Virus record (IMG/VR): IMGVR_UViG_3300009152_000195
Span: 1-24,654 of that record
DNA: 24,654 bases
Direction: 5' to 3' (one strand)
Source: a virus
The notes under the pieces are model-generated. The model did not search any database. It was given only the letters and a program-made list of their open reading frames with translations, and had not been told where the DNA came from. Of the stretch, positions 1 through 7,197 are shown in pieces; positions within the stretch are counted from its first letter, which is position 1; each line of letters opens with the position of its first letter. The position numbers were made by a program, and so were the translations under genes.

Positions 1-208
1 AGCCGTAACCTGTAGAGCAGCCTATTTCAAGAATATTTTTGCCTAATAGATTGCGGTTAGCCCATAGATAACGAGTGGCTTCTCTAGGATAGACGGGATC
101 GCCTTTTAGAAAAACTGCTCGCTCATAATTATTTGTTAATAAAAATCTATAATGATTTGGATCATGCTTTTTAAAGTATGCCAAAGCGTCTTGTGTTGTC
201 TTGTCCAT
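1..208 (-). CDS. Class I SAM-dependent methyltransferase, N-terminal part (cut by window edge)
   Basis: The first 69 residues of a gene that continues beyond position 1. The translation starts MDKTTQDALAYFKKHDP and reaches the motif ILEIGCSTGYG at about residues 59-69. This is the classic motif I (glycine-rich S-adenosylmethionine-binding loop) of Rossmann-fold methyltransferases. The ATG at 208 has a good ribosome binding site (AAAGG, 7 nt upstream) just after the stop of the collagen-like fibre gene, so it is probably the next gene in the same operon. The substrate cannot be told from this part: sugar, protein, small molecule and DNA methyltransferases all share the loop. Its place beside fibre genes is compatible with surface or glycan modification, but that is inference. 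The fold call is firm; the role is unknown. Confidence 0.85.
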   Translation of the reverse strand, partial: MDKTTQDALAYFKKHDPNHYRFLLTNNYERAVFLKGDPVYPREATRYLWANRNLLGKNILEIGCSTGYG

Positions 209-217
209 ATTAATCCT

Positions 218-3200
218 TTATTTTGGATATATTGCTAATACTCTATCACCTGAAGTTAATGCAGTTGTTGTAAATGTAGTGCCACCGCCAACTGTGCAAT
301 CAGTTCCATTTACTAATATAACACCATTTACTGATACTTGTATTTTGCTTGCAGTATAAGTTTGTGTTGTTGTAAATGAAGTTTGAGCCGCAGTTGCAGT
401 ATAAGCATCATATATTAATGATGCAGTTATAGTTCCTACATTAACTGTATAAAAAGCAATTGCTTCAACAACATCATTAAGTGTAGCACCTGTAGTCAAA
501 GTAAATGAAGTGCCATTAGTTGCAGTATAATCTGTGCCTAATTTTAAGAATGTTCCATTTTGGAATACTTCTAAATAGCCAACAGTATAAGCAACAGTAA
601 ATACAGTTTGAGAAGCAGTTGCCGCAAATTGAGTTCTAGTATAAGTAGCATTTAAAGCCGCTCCGCTATAACCTGAATAACCACTGATACCTGAATATCC
701 TGAATAACCTGATATTCCTGAATAACCACTAAAACCCGATCCACTATAGCCTGAAAATCCTGAAGCTCCATTAGCTCCACTAAAACCGCTAATACCTGAA
801 AATCCATTAATACCACTATAGCCTGATAAACCTTGTGCGCCACTAAATCCTGAATATCCACTAATACCTGAAGCGCCTACTGCACCTGAATAACCACTTA
901 TCCCTGATGCTCCATTGATGCCTGAATATCCACTAAAGCCACTTGTTCCATTAGCTCCGCTAATTCCTGAATAACCACTAATTCCGCTTGCACCTACCGC
1001 ACCGCTAAATCCGCTATAACCTGATGCACCATTAGCTCCGCTAAATCCTGAAGTGCCACTTGCACCATTAATACCTGAATAACCTGAATCACCTTTTAAT
1101 CCACTGTATCCACTAAAGCCACTGTAGCCTGAAAGACCAGGCGTTCCAACTTCACCACTATAACCGCTATAACCTGATTGACCTACAAATCCGCTATAAC
1201 CGCTAAATCCTGACCATCCACTTATTCCGCTATAACCTGAATCACCGATTAAACCTGAATAGCCACTATAGCCACTATAACCTGAAGTGCCTGGAGTTCC
1301 TACTTCACCACTGAAACCTGAATAACCACTGAAGCCTGAAGTTCCTACTGCTCCGCTATAGCCACTGTAACCACTAAATCCTGAATAGCCTGATATACCA
1401 TTAATGATTGCTAAAAATAATTGATGATTGTTTGCAAATCCTGTCGTGCCTGTGCCGCTAGATGAAACTAAAGATACGGGAACAGTCCAATAACTATTAG
1501 AAGTGCCTGGATTAATATTTGTTGGTGTTCCATTAACTAACCAAATTTGGTTGTTTGAGCTTACATTTCTATCTTGAATAGTAAATTGTTCGGTGTTTTC
1601 TAATCCAGCCAAGAAAATATCAATGTCAGTATTGTCTTCAGTTAAATGGTCAATATTAATTTGAGTGCCAAGAATTTGCACTGCATTGTTCCATAACAAA
1701 TGACCATTAGTTGGCTGACCGCTATAAGCAGTAGTATCAGCTTTATATAAGAATAAACTTGATGATCCGCCTGTAGCACCTTGAATACCTGAATATCCAC
1801 TGTAACCTGATTCGCCACTAAATCCACTTGTGCCACTAAATCCACTGATGCCACTCCAACCACTAAAACCTGATATGCCTGAAGCACCAACCATACCACT
1901 CCAGCCACTAAAACCTGAATCGCCTGAAGCACCGACTTCACCTGAAAAACCACTGTATCCACTGTAGCCTGAAATACCTACTTCACCACTGAAACCTGAT
2001 TCACCGCTCCATCCACTGTAGCCTGAAATTCCTGAAGCACCGACCTCGCCTGACCAACCGCTAAAGCCTGAATCACCTGATACGCCATCTTGACCTGAAT
2101 AACCTGATTCACCATTGATACCGCTAAAGCCTGATATACCTGAAAATCCTGATTCACCTGACCATCCACTTATTCCTGAATCGCCACTAAATCCACTGAT
2201 ACCTGAATCGCCACTGAATCCTGAATAACCGCTATCACCTTGCGGAACAAATAAAGTCCAAAGATAAGGTGTATAAGGCGGTTCAGGCTGACCAGGAGGA
2301 ACAATTCCATTTGCAATATAAGTATTGTTATTATAAGTAACAATGTCATTTAAATTATATCCAGCAAAAGGATTCCAAACGCCTTGAAAATATAATCCAA
2401 TACCTGAATACCCGCTAAAACCTGATTCACCTGAATAACCACTTTCACCTGACCAACCTGATATACCACTAAAACCATTAATGCCACTGTAGCCACTTAA
2501 ACCATTAATACCACTAAATCCTGACCAGCCTGAAATACCTGATTCACCACTCCAACCGCTTATGCCTGAATCACCGCTATATCCACTAATGCCGCTATCG
2601 CCACTAAAACCTGATATACCACTATCGCCTGAATAACCACTTATGCCTGAATCACCACTCCAGCCACTAATACCACTAGCACCTGATTCACCACTAAATC
2701 CTGAAATACCACTATCGCCTGACCAGCCTGAAATACCGCTATCACCTGAAAAGCCTGATATGCCACTATCACCGCTAAATCCTGATATGCCCGAATCACC
2801 GCTAAAACCTGAATAACCTGATTCACCACTGAATCCGCTTTCGCCAGGTGGTCCTACAATTTGACCAACATTAGTCCATGATGATCCTGTCCATACATAT
2901 AAATCACCATTAGATTGAACAATATATGCGTCATTAAGATTTCCGCTTGGTGGTAAATCTTCAGGAGTAGCTACAGAACCAATAACATTAATTGAAGTTC
3001 CTTGCTCACCACTGTATCCTGATTCACCACTAAATCCGCTATAGCCACTATAACCACTAGCACCTGAATAGCCTGAATAGCCAAAACCACTATAACCTGA
3101 AAATCCTGAATAACCTGAAGCACCTGATGATCCAGCAATACCACGATCAATCGTGATTTCAGTTGCAGAAGTAGGTGTTACATTGACAGTTAAATTATTA

Positions 3201-3232
3201 CTATCAACAACATCAATAGAATAATTAGCCAT
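218..3232 (-). CDS. Collagen-like tail fibre protein with Gly-X-Ser repeats
   Basis: A 1004-residue protein, probably a trimeric tail fibre or adhesin. After a short N-terminal beta segment (1-32) come four collagen-like tracts at about 33-78, 127-279, 331-488 and 611-857, in which Gly recurs every third residue and Ser mostly fills the third position (GYS, GFS, GDS, GIS, GWS). Non-collagen inserts lie at 79-126, 280-330 (aromatic, with YNLNDIVTYNNNTYIA like a carbohydrate-binding module) and 489-610. The C-terminus (863-1004) holds two copies of a beta module with the core NGxxLxxGTDYT, probably the receptor-contacting tip or trimerisation element. Across about 600 collagen-like residues there is a single Lys (713), no Arg and very few Pro, unlike animal collagen. 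The tracts break register at residues 50-51 and 830-832. The ATG lies 1 nt after the upstream stop, which suggests coupled translation. The fibre call is strong; the receptor is unknown. Confidence 0.85.
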   Translation of the reverse strand: MANYSIDVVDSNNLTVNVTPTSATEITIDRGIAGSSGASGYSGFSGYSGFGYSGYSGASGYSGYSGFSGESGYSGEQGTSINVIGSVATPEDLPPSGNLNDAYIVQSNGDLYVWTGSSWTNVGQIVGPPGESGFSGESGYSGFSGDSGISGFSGDSGISGFSGDSGISGWSGDSGISGFSGESGASGISGWSGDSGISGYSGDSGISGFSGDSGISGYSGDSGISGWSGESGISGWSGFSGINGLSGYSGINGFSGISGWSGESGYSGESGFSGYSGIGLYFQGVWNPFAGYNLNDIVTYNNNTYIANGIVPPGQPEPPYTPYLWTLFVPQGDSGYSGFSGDSGISGFSGDSGISGWSGESGFSGISGFSGINGESGYSGQDGVSGDSGFSGWSGEVGASGISGYSGWSGESGFSGEVGISGYSGYSGFSGEVGASGDSGFSGWSGMVGASGISGFSGWSGISGFSGTSGFSGESGYSGYSGIQGATGGSSSLFLYKADTTAYSGQPTNGHLLWNNAVQILGTQINIDHLTEDNTDIDIFLAGLENTEQFTIQDRNVSSNNQIWLVNGTPTNINPGTSNSYWTVPVSLVSSSGTGTTGFANNHQLFLAIINGISGYSGFSGYSGYSGAVGTSGFSGYSGFSGEVGTPGTSGYSGYSGYSGLIGDSGYSGISGWSGFSGYSGFVGQSGYSGYSGEVGTPGLSGYSGFSGYSGLKGDSGYSGINGASGTSGFSGANGASGYSGFSGAVGASGISGYSGISGANGTSGFSGYSGINGASGISGYSGAVGASGISGYSGFSGAQGLSGYSGINGFSGISGFSGANGASGFSGYSGSGFSGYSGISGYSGYSGISGYSGYSGAALNATYTRTQFAATASQTVFTVAYTVGYLEVFQNGTFLKLGTDYTATNGTSFTLTTGATLNDVVEAIAFYTVNVGTITASLIYDAYTATAAQTSFTTTQTYTASKIQVSVNGVILVNGTDCTVGGGTTFTTTALTSGDRVLAIYPK
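662..1402 (-). repeat. Collagen-like triplet repeat tract D (GYS/GFS/GIS/GAS type)
   Basis: Coding tandem repeat for residues about 611-857 of the fibre. It is the longest tract, with a neutral and aromatic X position (Y, F, I, A, L). It contains the only Lys of the collagen region and one register break (GYSGSGFSG). Confidence 0.85.
1769..2242 (-). repeat. Collagen-like triplet repeat tract C (mixed acidic and aromatic)
   Basis: Coding tandem repeat for residues about 331-488 of the fibre, mixing GDS/GES/GEV with GFS/GWS/GYS. The same tract read in another frame gives spurious open frames, as expected for a 9-nt periodic sequence. Confidence 0.85.
2396..2854 (-). repeat. Collagen-like triplet repeat tract B (acidic, GDSGIS type)
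   Basis: Coding tandem repeat for residues about 127-279, opening with GPPGESG. The X position alternates between Asp/Glu and Ile/Phe/Trp, so the tract is strongly acidic with no basic residue. Confidence 0.85.
2999..3136 (-). repeat. Collagen-like triplet repeat tract A (short)
   Basis: Coding tandem repeat for residues about 33-78, the N-terminal and shortest tract, with one register break (SGFGYSG near residue 50). Confidence 0.8.
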
Positions 3233-3233
3233 G

Positions 3234-3713
3234 TTAGTTCACCACGCCATCTGATCTAACTAGGAATAATAAAAAGATAATCATATCTTGAGCGGGAGTT
3301 GAACCTGAAGATGGAAAACCAATTTTAATACGACCACTAAAGCCTACACAATTTTCAGCATTAATGTCGAGTTGAGGATCGCTATCAATAACATCCCAAG
3401 TGGATTCATCAATAACTAAAGTAAAAGTGCCTGCCGCGCCATCAACATTTTCAATGCTTAATGAAACGGGATCAGGTGGTGGTGTGTAATCAGCTATGTC
3501 AAAGGTAAGACCATAACGACTATCATGGATATTAGTAACTGATCTGCGAATAATAGTAGCATCTATAGTAGCGTCTGTTAAATCAACAGGAGTGCCATCA
3601 GAATTAAATGCTAAATTCCAAAAAGTTTTTTGATTATAAACAAGTTCGCCAGCAATAATTTCATTATCAAAGCCCGACACTTGTTGAAGTGTATTTTTAT
3701 TAAAGATAGCCAT
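3234..3713 (-). CDS. Putative fibre/baseplate adaptor protein (function unknown)
   Basis: A 159-residue protein starting MAIFNKNTLQQVSGF. It looks almost entirely beta-stranded: a stretch near residues 40-58 (TPVDLTDATIDATIIRR) resembles the N-terminal beta-sandwich of phage baseplate upper or fibre-attachment proteins, and the C-terminal half alternates short strands and turns. No signal peptide or membrane segment is convincing; the hydrophobic MIIFLLFLV near the end is short and strand-like. The ATG has a good ribosome binding site (TAAGGAAACCAAATG) after a 61-nt spacer. The stop lies 1 nt before the start of the collagen-like fibre, so the two are probably made together and this may be the part that docks that fibre. 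I do not recognise a named family; the adaptor role comes from context. Confidence 0.6.
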   Translation of the reverse strand: MAIFNKNTLQQVSGFDNEIIAGELVYNQKTFWNLAFNSDGTPVDLTDATIDATIIRRSVTNIHDSRYGLTFDIADYTPPPDPVSLSIENVDGAAGTFTLVIDESTWDVIDSDPQLDINAENCVGFSGRIKIGFPSSGSTPAQDMIIFLLFLVRSDGVVN

Positions 3714-3774
3714 TTGGTTTCCTTACAAGGTTAATAACGCAAGCATCTCTCTGACGCAATGCGATGGTTTTATC

Positions 3775-4236
3775 TTATTTAAAGTTTTGTGTGTTTAAAA
3801 CCGCAATTAATTCTTCAACATTTTTTACTTCTTTAATTGCAGTTTCAAGTCTATTTGATTCTGTAATTATAGCACTTCTTTTATCTGCAATGTCTGTAGG
3901 AATATCAATATTTCTTTCAATCTTACGAATAACATACCAATCTGTAAAAGCTAGTAATTTGTTAGTTGTATCTTTGATTTGTGCAACAAAGTTAGTTTTA
4001 AGACCTTTAGTAACTGATCCATCTTCTTCTTCTTTGTCATCAATTGCTTTAGGTAAATTAACATCCCAATAAAATCTGTTATCAAAAACTTCAGGATCAG
4101 CTACTTCAGTAAGACCAATAGCTTCTTTTTCCTCTGCGCTTGAAAGGTTAAGCCAATTAGCAGGATATTGATTTCCATCTTTATCTGCAAAAGCTACACC
4201 TTGTTGAATTGTTTTTCCGTCTAATAAAAAAGCCAT
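3775..4236 (-). CDS. Probable tail fibre assembly chaperone (Phage_tail_APC-like)
   Basis: A 153-residue protein. The N-terminal part (MAFLLDGKTIQQGVAFADKDGNQYPANWLNL) is a small beta region naming an expected input. The C-terminal part (about 90-150) contains KLLAFTDWYVIRKIERNIDIP followed by two charged helices. The pattern Leu-Leu-x(2)-Thr-Asp-Trp, then xIP and an Arg-led helix, is what I know from phage tail fibre assembly chaperones that fold or trimerise adhesins. It sits directly between the LamG/SPRY fibre and the collagen-like fibre genes, which fits a helper for one of them. A strong ribosome binding site (AAGGAGT) precedes the ATG. It could instead be a minor structural protein. 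An opposite-strand frame here is an antisense shadow. Confidence 0.6.
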   Translation of the reverse strand: MAFLLDGKTIQQGVAFADKDGNQYPANWLNLSSAEEKEAIGLTEVADPEVFDNRFYWDVNLPKAIDDKEEEDGSVTKGLKTNFVAQIKDTTNKLLAFTDWYVIRKIERNIDIPTDIADKRSAIITESNRLETAIKEVKNVEELIAVLNTQNFK

Positions 4237-4246
4237 TTGTTACTCC

Positions 4247-6667
4247 TTAAAAAGCATTACTATTTTTGAATGGGTTAGCCGCAAATGCCATAAATATTAA
4301 TGTTCCTGAAGCATTAACCGCATTATTTGACCCTCTAATTTTAAATCCATTAGAAAGAATATCTATAACATCATAAATTGTGCCTGTGCCTTCAGCAAGA
4401 CTTAAATCGGCATATAAAACCAAATTGGTTAAATTATAACTAGGTCTTGCAGAATCAAATATCATCCAATCATTAGCAGTTCCTGTGCTTTTAATCATTA
4501 TAAATTTAGGTCTAAATCCACAATATACAAAAGGACCATCATTAGAAAGATTACCTGTGTAGCTTCCGAATTTGGAAAACCCTGCTATTTCTGCCCAACA
4601 ATAAGCTACTTGTGTAGAACTTCCTTGATTTCCTAATGAACCATCCCCCAAACTAAATACAGTTGAAGTAGGGCTTGTATTATTAAATGCACTAGAACTA
4701 GCTGCTGAAGCATTTGTTTGGTTAAGTCTTAAGTAATTTGTATTTCCTAAACTTGTATGATAAACCATCCAATCAAAAGTAGTTGAACGACCTTTAAAAA
4801 TAATCATTTTAGGTGCTACACCTAAACCATGTCCTACTGTTGCATTAGCACCTGTTCCTGTATAAGTCACCACACTAAACCCAGCAGTTGCATTTACAGA
4901 TACAGTAGATGTAATAGAGCCACTAGTATTAGATGATGAAGAACCTTGTCCAGCTTGCCATTGCCAACCTACAAAACTTATACCACTTTGGTTAAGAGTT
5001 GCATTTGTGCCAAGTTGAAACCCATTTGAATTAAAAGCAGTTAATGTTGTGCTATTTGTTGATTCAGCACTTGTAGAGTTTGAAGAAAGAAAATTATAAA
5101 CGCCCCTTACAGAATCAAATAATAAATGTGATTGAGCTTGCGCTCTATCTTTACCCCAAACAAAGTCAGGTTTAAAACCAGCAGTATTAGTTACTGCTAA
5201 ACTTGCTCCCGTTCCTGTATATAGCGTTGCATCCATATACTTATTACCTTGAGGAATAGTGCTTGAAGGTAGGTTAAAAGTGTTTAGTGGTAGATAGCCA
5301 CTAGGTGCGGTGTAAGTAAATGGTCTTTGACCAAAGTTAATAATAGCATTTCCTGTATCAAAACTTATTGCTGGTGAAATATCGCCTGTAATTCCTGTAT
5401 AAGCAGCAGATGCAGTAGCAAATGCTTGGTTTGTAGAACCACTACCATTAGCCCATGAACCACCAGCTCCTACATATAATGAACCTGTATCAGCATCATA
5501 AGCAATAGTAACAACTGTGTTTTGTGCTGGAGCAGCCATATAAGTTACATTTGAACCATTGTTAATTTTTTGACCACTATATGTATAAACAGCATATCCT
5601 GTAGATAAATAACCTATAGCGCCATTTAAATTAGCTAATGTTTCTTGGTTTTTAATAACTCCAACCATCATAAAATTATATGTTTGAGTAGGAACTACTG
5701 CTTCCCAATACCATTTTCCTGATGATGGTATATTCATTGTTCCTAAAATTGAACCCGCATTACCTGAAGAAGAAAACTTTAAATTAGCTTCTGAAATTGT
5801 TGTAGTTGAACCTGAACCTGTGCCATATCTTAATGGATTAAGTGTTGGGTAATTAGCCACAGTCGCACTTGTTAGCGTAGGAACATCTGTCATAGCATCA
5901 TAGGTTACGCCAGCAGTTACAGATATGTTATTAGTATTCCAATAGTTTCCGTTACCTGAATTGTCTTTACCTAGACCTGTGTTAGAGCCGCTTGTTAAAG
6001 CTATGCTATTAAAATTTAGATAATATCCATTAGTGCCATAAGAGCCTGTGTATTTAGCTGGTTGCCATACACCTGTGGTTGAGTTTGTATTGCCAAATGA
6101 TGATGGTGTTAGGGCTTGTCCGTCAATAAAATTAACTTCAGTCATGTATCCATCAAAAAATTGATCGCCTGAATAAATATCAATACCAATTCCGTGCGGA
6201 ACATTATTGTTCATCCATGTATTTCCATTTAGTGTTGGATATGATGCAGTTGAAAATGAAGTTACTTGTGATCCATTAATATAAATTTTTACACGATTTG
6301 CCGCAGTTGCTTGAGTTGTATCTATTGCAACAACTACATGATACCAAGCTGAAGGATCACGGAAATATTGAGTTGTGATTATATTTATGCCTGTTGAACT
6401 ATCTTCAAGATATAAAGCATTTGGTGTGGTGGTTGTCTTTCTAAATGACAATAAAGTATAATCACTAGAATTTCTAGCTGAAAATATTCGCCAATCACTT
6501 GTTGCGTCAGTTAATAAACCTCTTTTTATCCAGCCACTCCAAGTCCAAATTTGTCTATTGGTTGAACTTGCAGGTGTTCTTGATAAATAAGCACTTGCAC
6601 TACTTCTAAACCTTAAAGAATTAGTTAAGTTATAACCTGAAGGACCATTGGCACTATAATTAAGCAT
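4247..6667 (-). CDS. LamG-SPRY tail fibre / receptor-binding protein
   Basis: An 806-residue modular surface protein. Residues about 17-200 form a LamG/concanavalin-like lectin domain (IWTWSGWIKRG, AWYHVVVAIDTT, RVKIYINGSQV, FFDGYMTEVNFIDGQALTP). Residues about 295-450 look like a SPRY domain (GKWYWEAVV, GVIKNQ, AYDADTGSLYVG, ISPAISF, INFGQRPF). Residues about 475-800 hold three related repeats of roughly 100 residues, each with a GF/GL-x-P-K/D-F/M core, a Lys, a Trp or Leu, then FDS or YHTS, and a final strand (GWQW, YCWAEIAG, FMAFAANPF). Such proteins bind glycans or cell-surface receptors from the tail tip. An AAAGGATAAAAC ribosome binding site fits the ATG. The next gene looks like a fibre chaperone. 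Composition is rich in Ser, Thr, Gly and Asn, as usual for fibres. The fibre call is good; the receptor is unknown. Confidence 0.8.
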   Translation of the reverse strand: MLNYSANGPSGYNLTNSLRFRSSASAYLSRTPASSTNRQIWTWSGWIKRGLLTDATSDWRIFSARNSSDYTLLSFRKTTTTPNALYLEDSSTGINIITTQYFRDPSAWYHVVVAIDTTQATAANRVKIYINGSQVTSFSTASYPTLNGNTWMNNNVPHGIGIDIYSGDQFFDGYMTEVNFIDGQALTPSSFGNTNSTTGVWQPAKYTGSYGTNGYYLNFNSIALTSGSNTGLGKDNSGNGNYWNTNNISVTAGVTYDAMTDVPTLTSATVANYPTLNPLRYGTGSGSTTTISEANLKFSSSGNAGSILGTMNIPSSGKWYWEAVVPTQTYNFMMVGVIKNQETLANLNGAIGYLSTGYAVYTYSGQKINNGSNVTYMAAPAQNTVVTIAYDADTGSLYVGAGGSWANGSGSTNQAFATASAAYTGITGDISPAISFDTGNAIINFGQRPFTYTAPSGYLPLNTFNLPSSTIPQGNKYMDATLYTGTGASLAVTNTAGFKPDFVWGKDRAQAQSHLLFDSVRGVYNFLSSNSTSAESTNSTTLTAFNSNGFQLGTNATLNQSGISFVGWQWQAGQGSSSSNTSGSITSTVSVNATAGFSVVTYTGTGANATVGHGLGVAPKMIIFKGRSTTFDWMVYHTSLGNTNYLRLNQTNASAASSSAFNNTSPTSTVFSLGDGSLGNQGSSTQVAYCWAEIAGFSKFGSYTGNLSNDGPFVYCGFRPKFIMIKSTGTANDWMIFDSARPSYNLTNLVLYADLSLAEGTGTIYDVIDILSNGFKIRGSNNAVNASGTLIFMAFAANPFKNSNAF

Positions 6668-6690
6668 TGTTTTATCCTTTTAAATTTGTC

Positions 6691-7188
6691 TTATGCAACA
6701 CCTAATGAACGACCTTGTTCGTATAAGTTTGTGCCATCACTACGGAATACAAAGTAATCTCTTGCTGAAGCCGCAGTTGAAAGTGTAGGTGCAACGCCAC
6801 CTGTCCATTTAAATACTGCATTCCAAGTTAAAGTATTTGAGCCACCATTTTGAATAACGGCTAGAGCATAGAAAGCACCATTAACTAATCCTGAAGGTGC
6901 GCCCATAGTGCGATTAGATGATACGAATGTAAAGGTAGCCGTCTGTGCAGTTGAAGCCGCCCAAGCGACTGTAGCGCCATCGGTTAGGGCTACATTGCCA
7001 AAGTATTGTTGAGCAGTAAAGTTAGTAGCGGTTGCGGGAGCGACATAGTTTGTGCCAGCTACCCATGCCGTTGTTCCTGTTCCGCCATTAGCGGTTGGCA
7101 AAGTGCCTGTAACGCCTGTGGTTAAACTTGCTAATCCACTCGAATTAACATTATTTGCAAATTGTGATAAATTAAAGGCTTGTGTCAT
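6691..7188 (-). CDS. Short tail fibre-like protein
   Basis: A 165-residue protein with the segment TGVTGTLPTANGGTGTTAW at about residues 24-42. The GTLPxANGGTG motif is common in phage tail fibre and spike proteins, often at the boundary of a repeat shaft. The rest is predicted beta-rich (FVSSNRTMGAP, AFYALAVIQNGGSNTLTWN) and ends DYFVFRSDGTNLYEQGRS, which resembles the surface-exposed C-terminus of small fibre proteins. It lies between the J-like tip gene and the LamG fibre gene. The ribosome binding site is AAGGGGAAAAA just before the ATG. It may be an accessory tip decoration. Recognition rests on the short motif and position only. Confidence 0.6.
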   Translation of the reverse strand: MTQAFNLSQFANNVNSSGLASLTTGVTGTLPTANGGTGTTAWVAGTNYVAPATATNFTAQQYFGNVALTDGATVAWAASTAQTATFTFVSSNRTMGAPSGLVNGAFYALAVIQNGGSNTLTWNAVFKWTGGVAPTLSTAASARDYFVFRSDGTNLYEQGRSLGVA

Positions 7189-7197
7189 TTTTTCCCC

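Noticed and set aside
652-2829. Short minus-strand open frames within the collagen-like gene (652..861, 1642..1962, 1978..2169, 2641..2829)
   Set aside because: They are out-of-frame readings of the 9-nt periodic repeat, have low-complexity Val/Gln/Ala content and lack ribosome binding sites.
662-3136. Regular short repeats that could look like a CRISPR array
   Set aside because: The repeats are in-frame Gly-X-Ser codons of one long gene, with no spacers of constant length and no cas genes.
3714-3774. Possible terminator in the 61-nt spacer upstream of the adaptor-like gene
   Set aside because: Only very short inverted repeats are visible, with no T-run on the minus strand.
3764-4072. Plus-strand frame with hydrophobic content opposite the fibre chaperone gene
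   Set aside because: It is antisense to a gene with a strong ribosome binding site and family-like motif; no plus-strand signal is visible.
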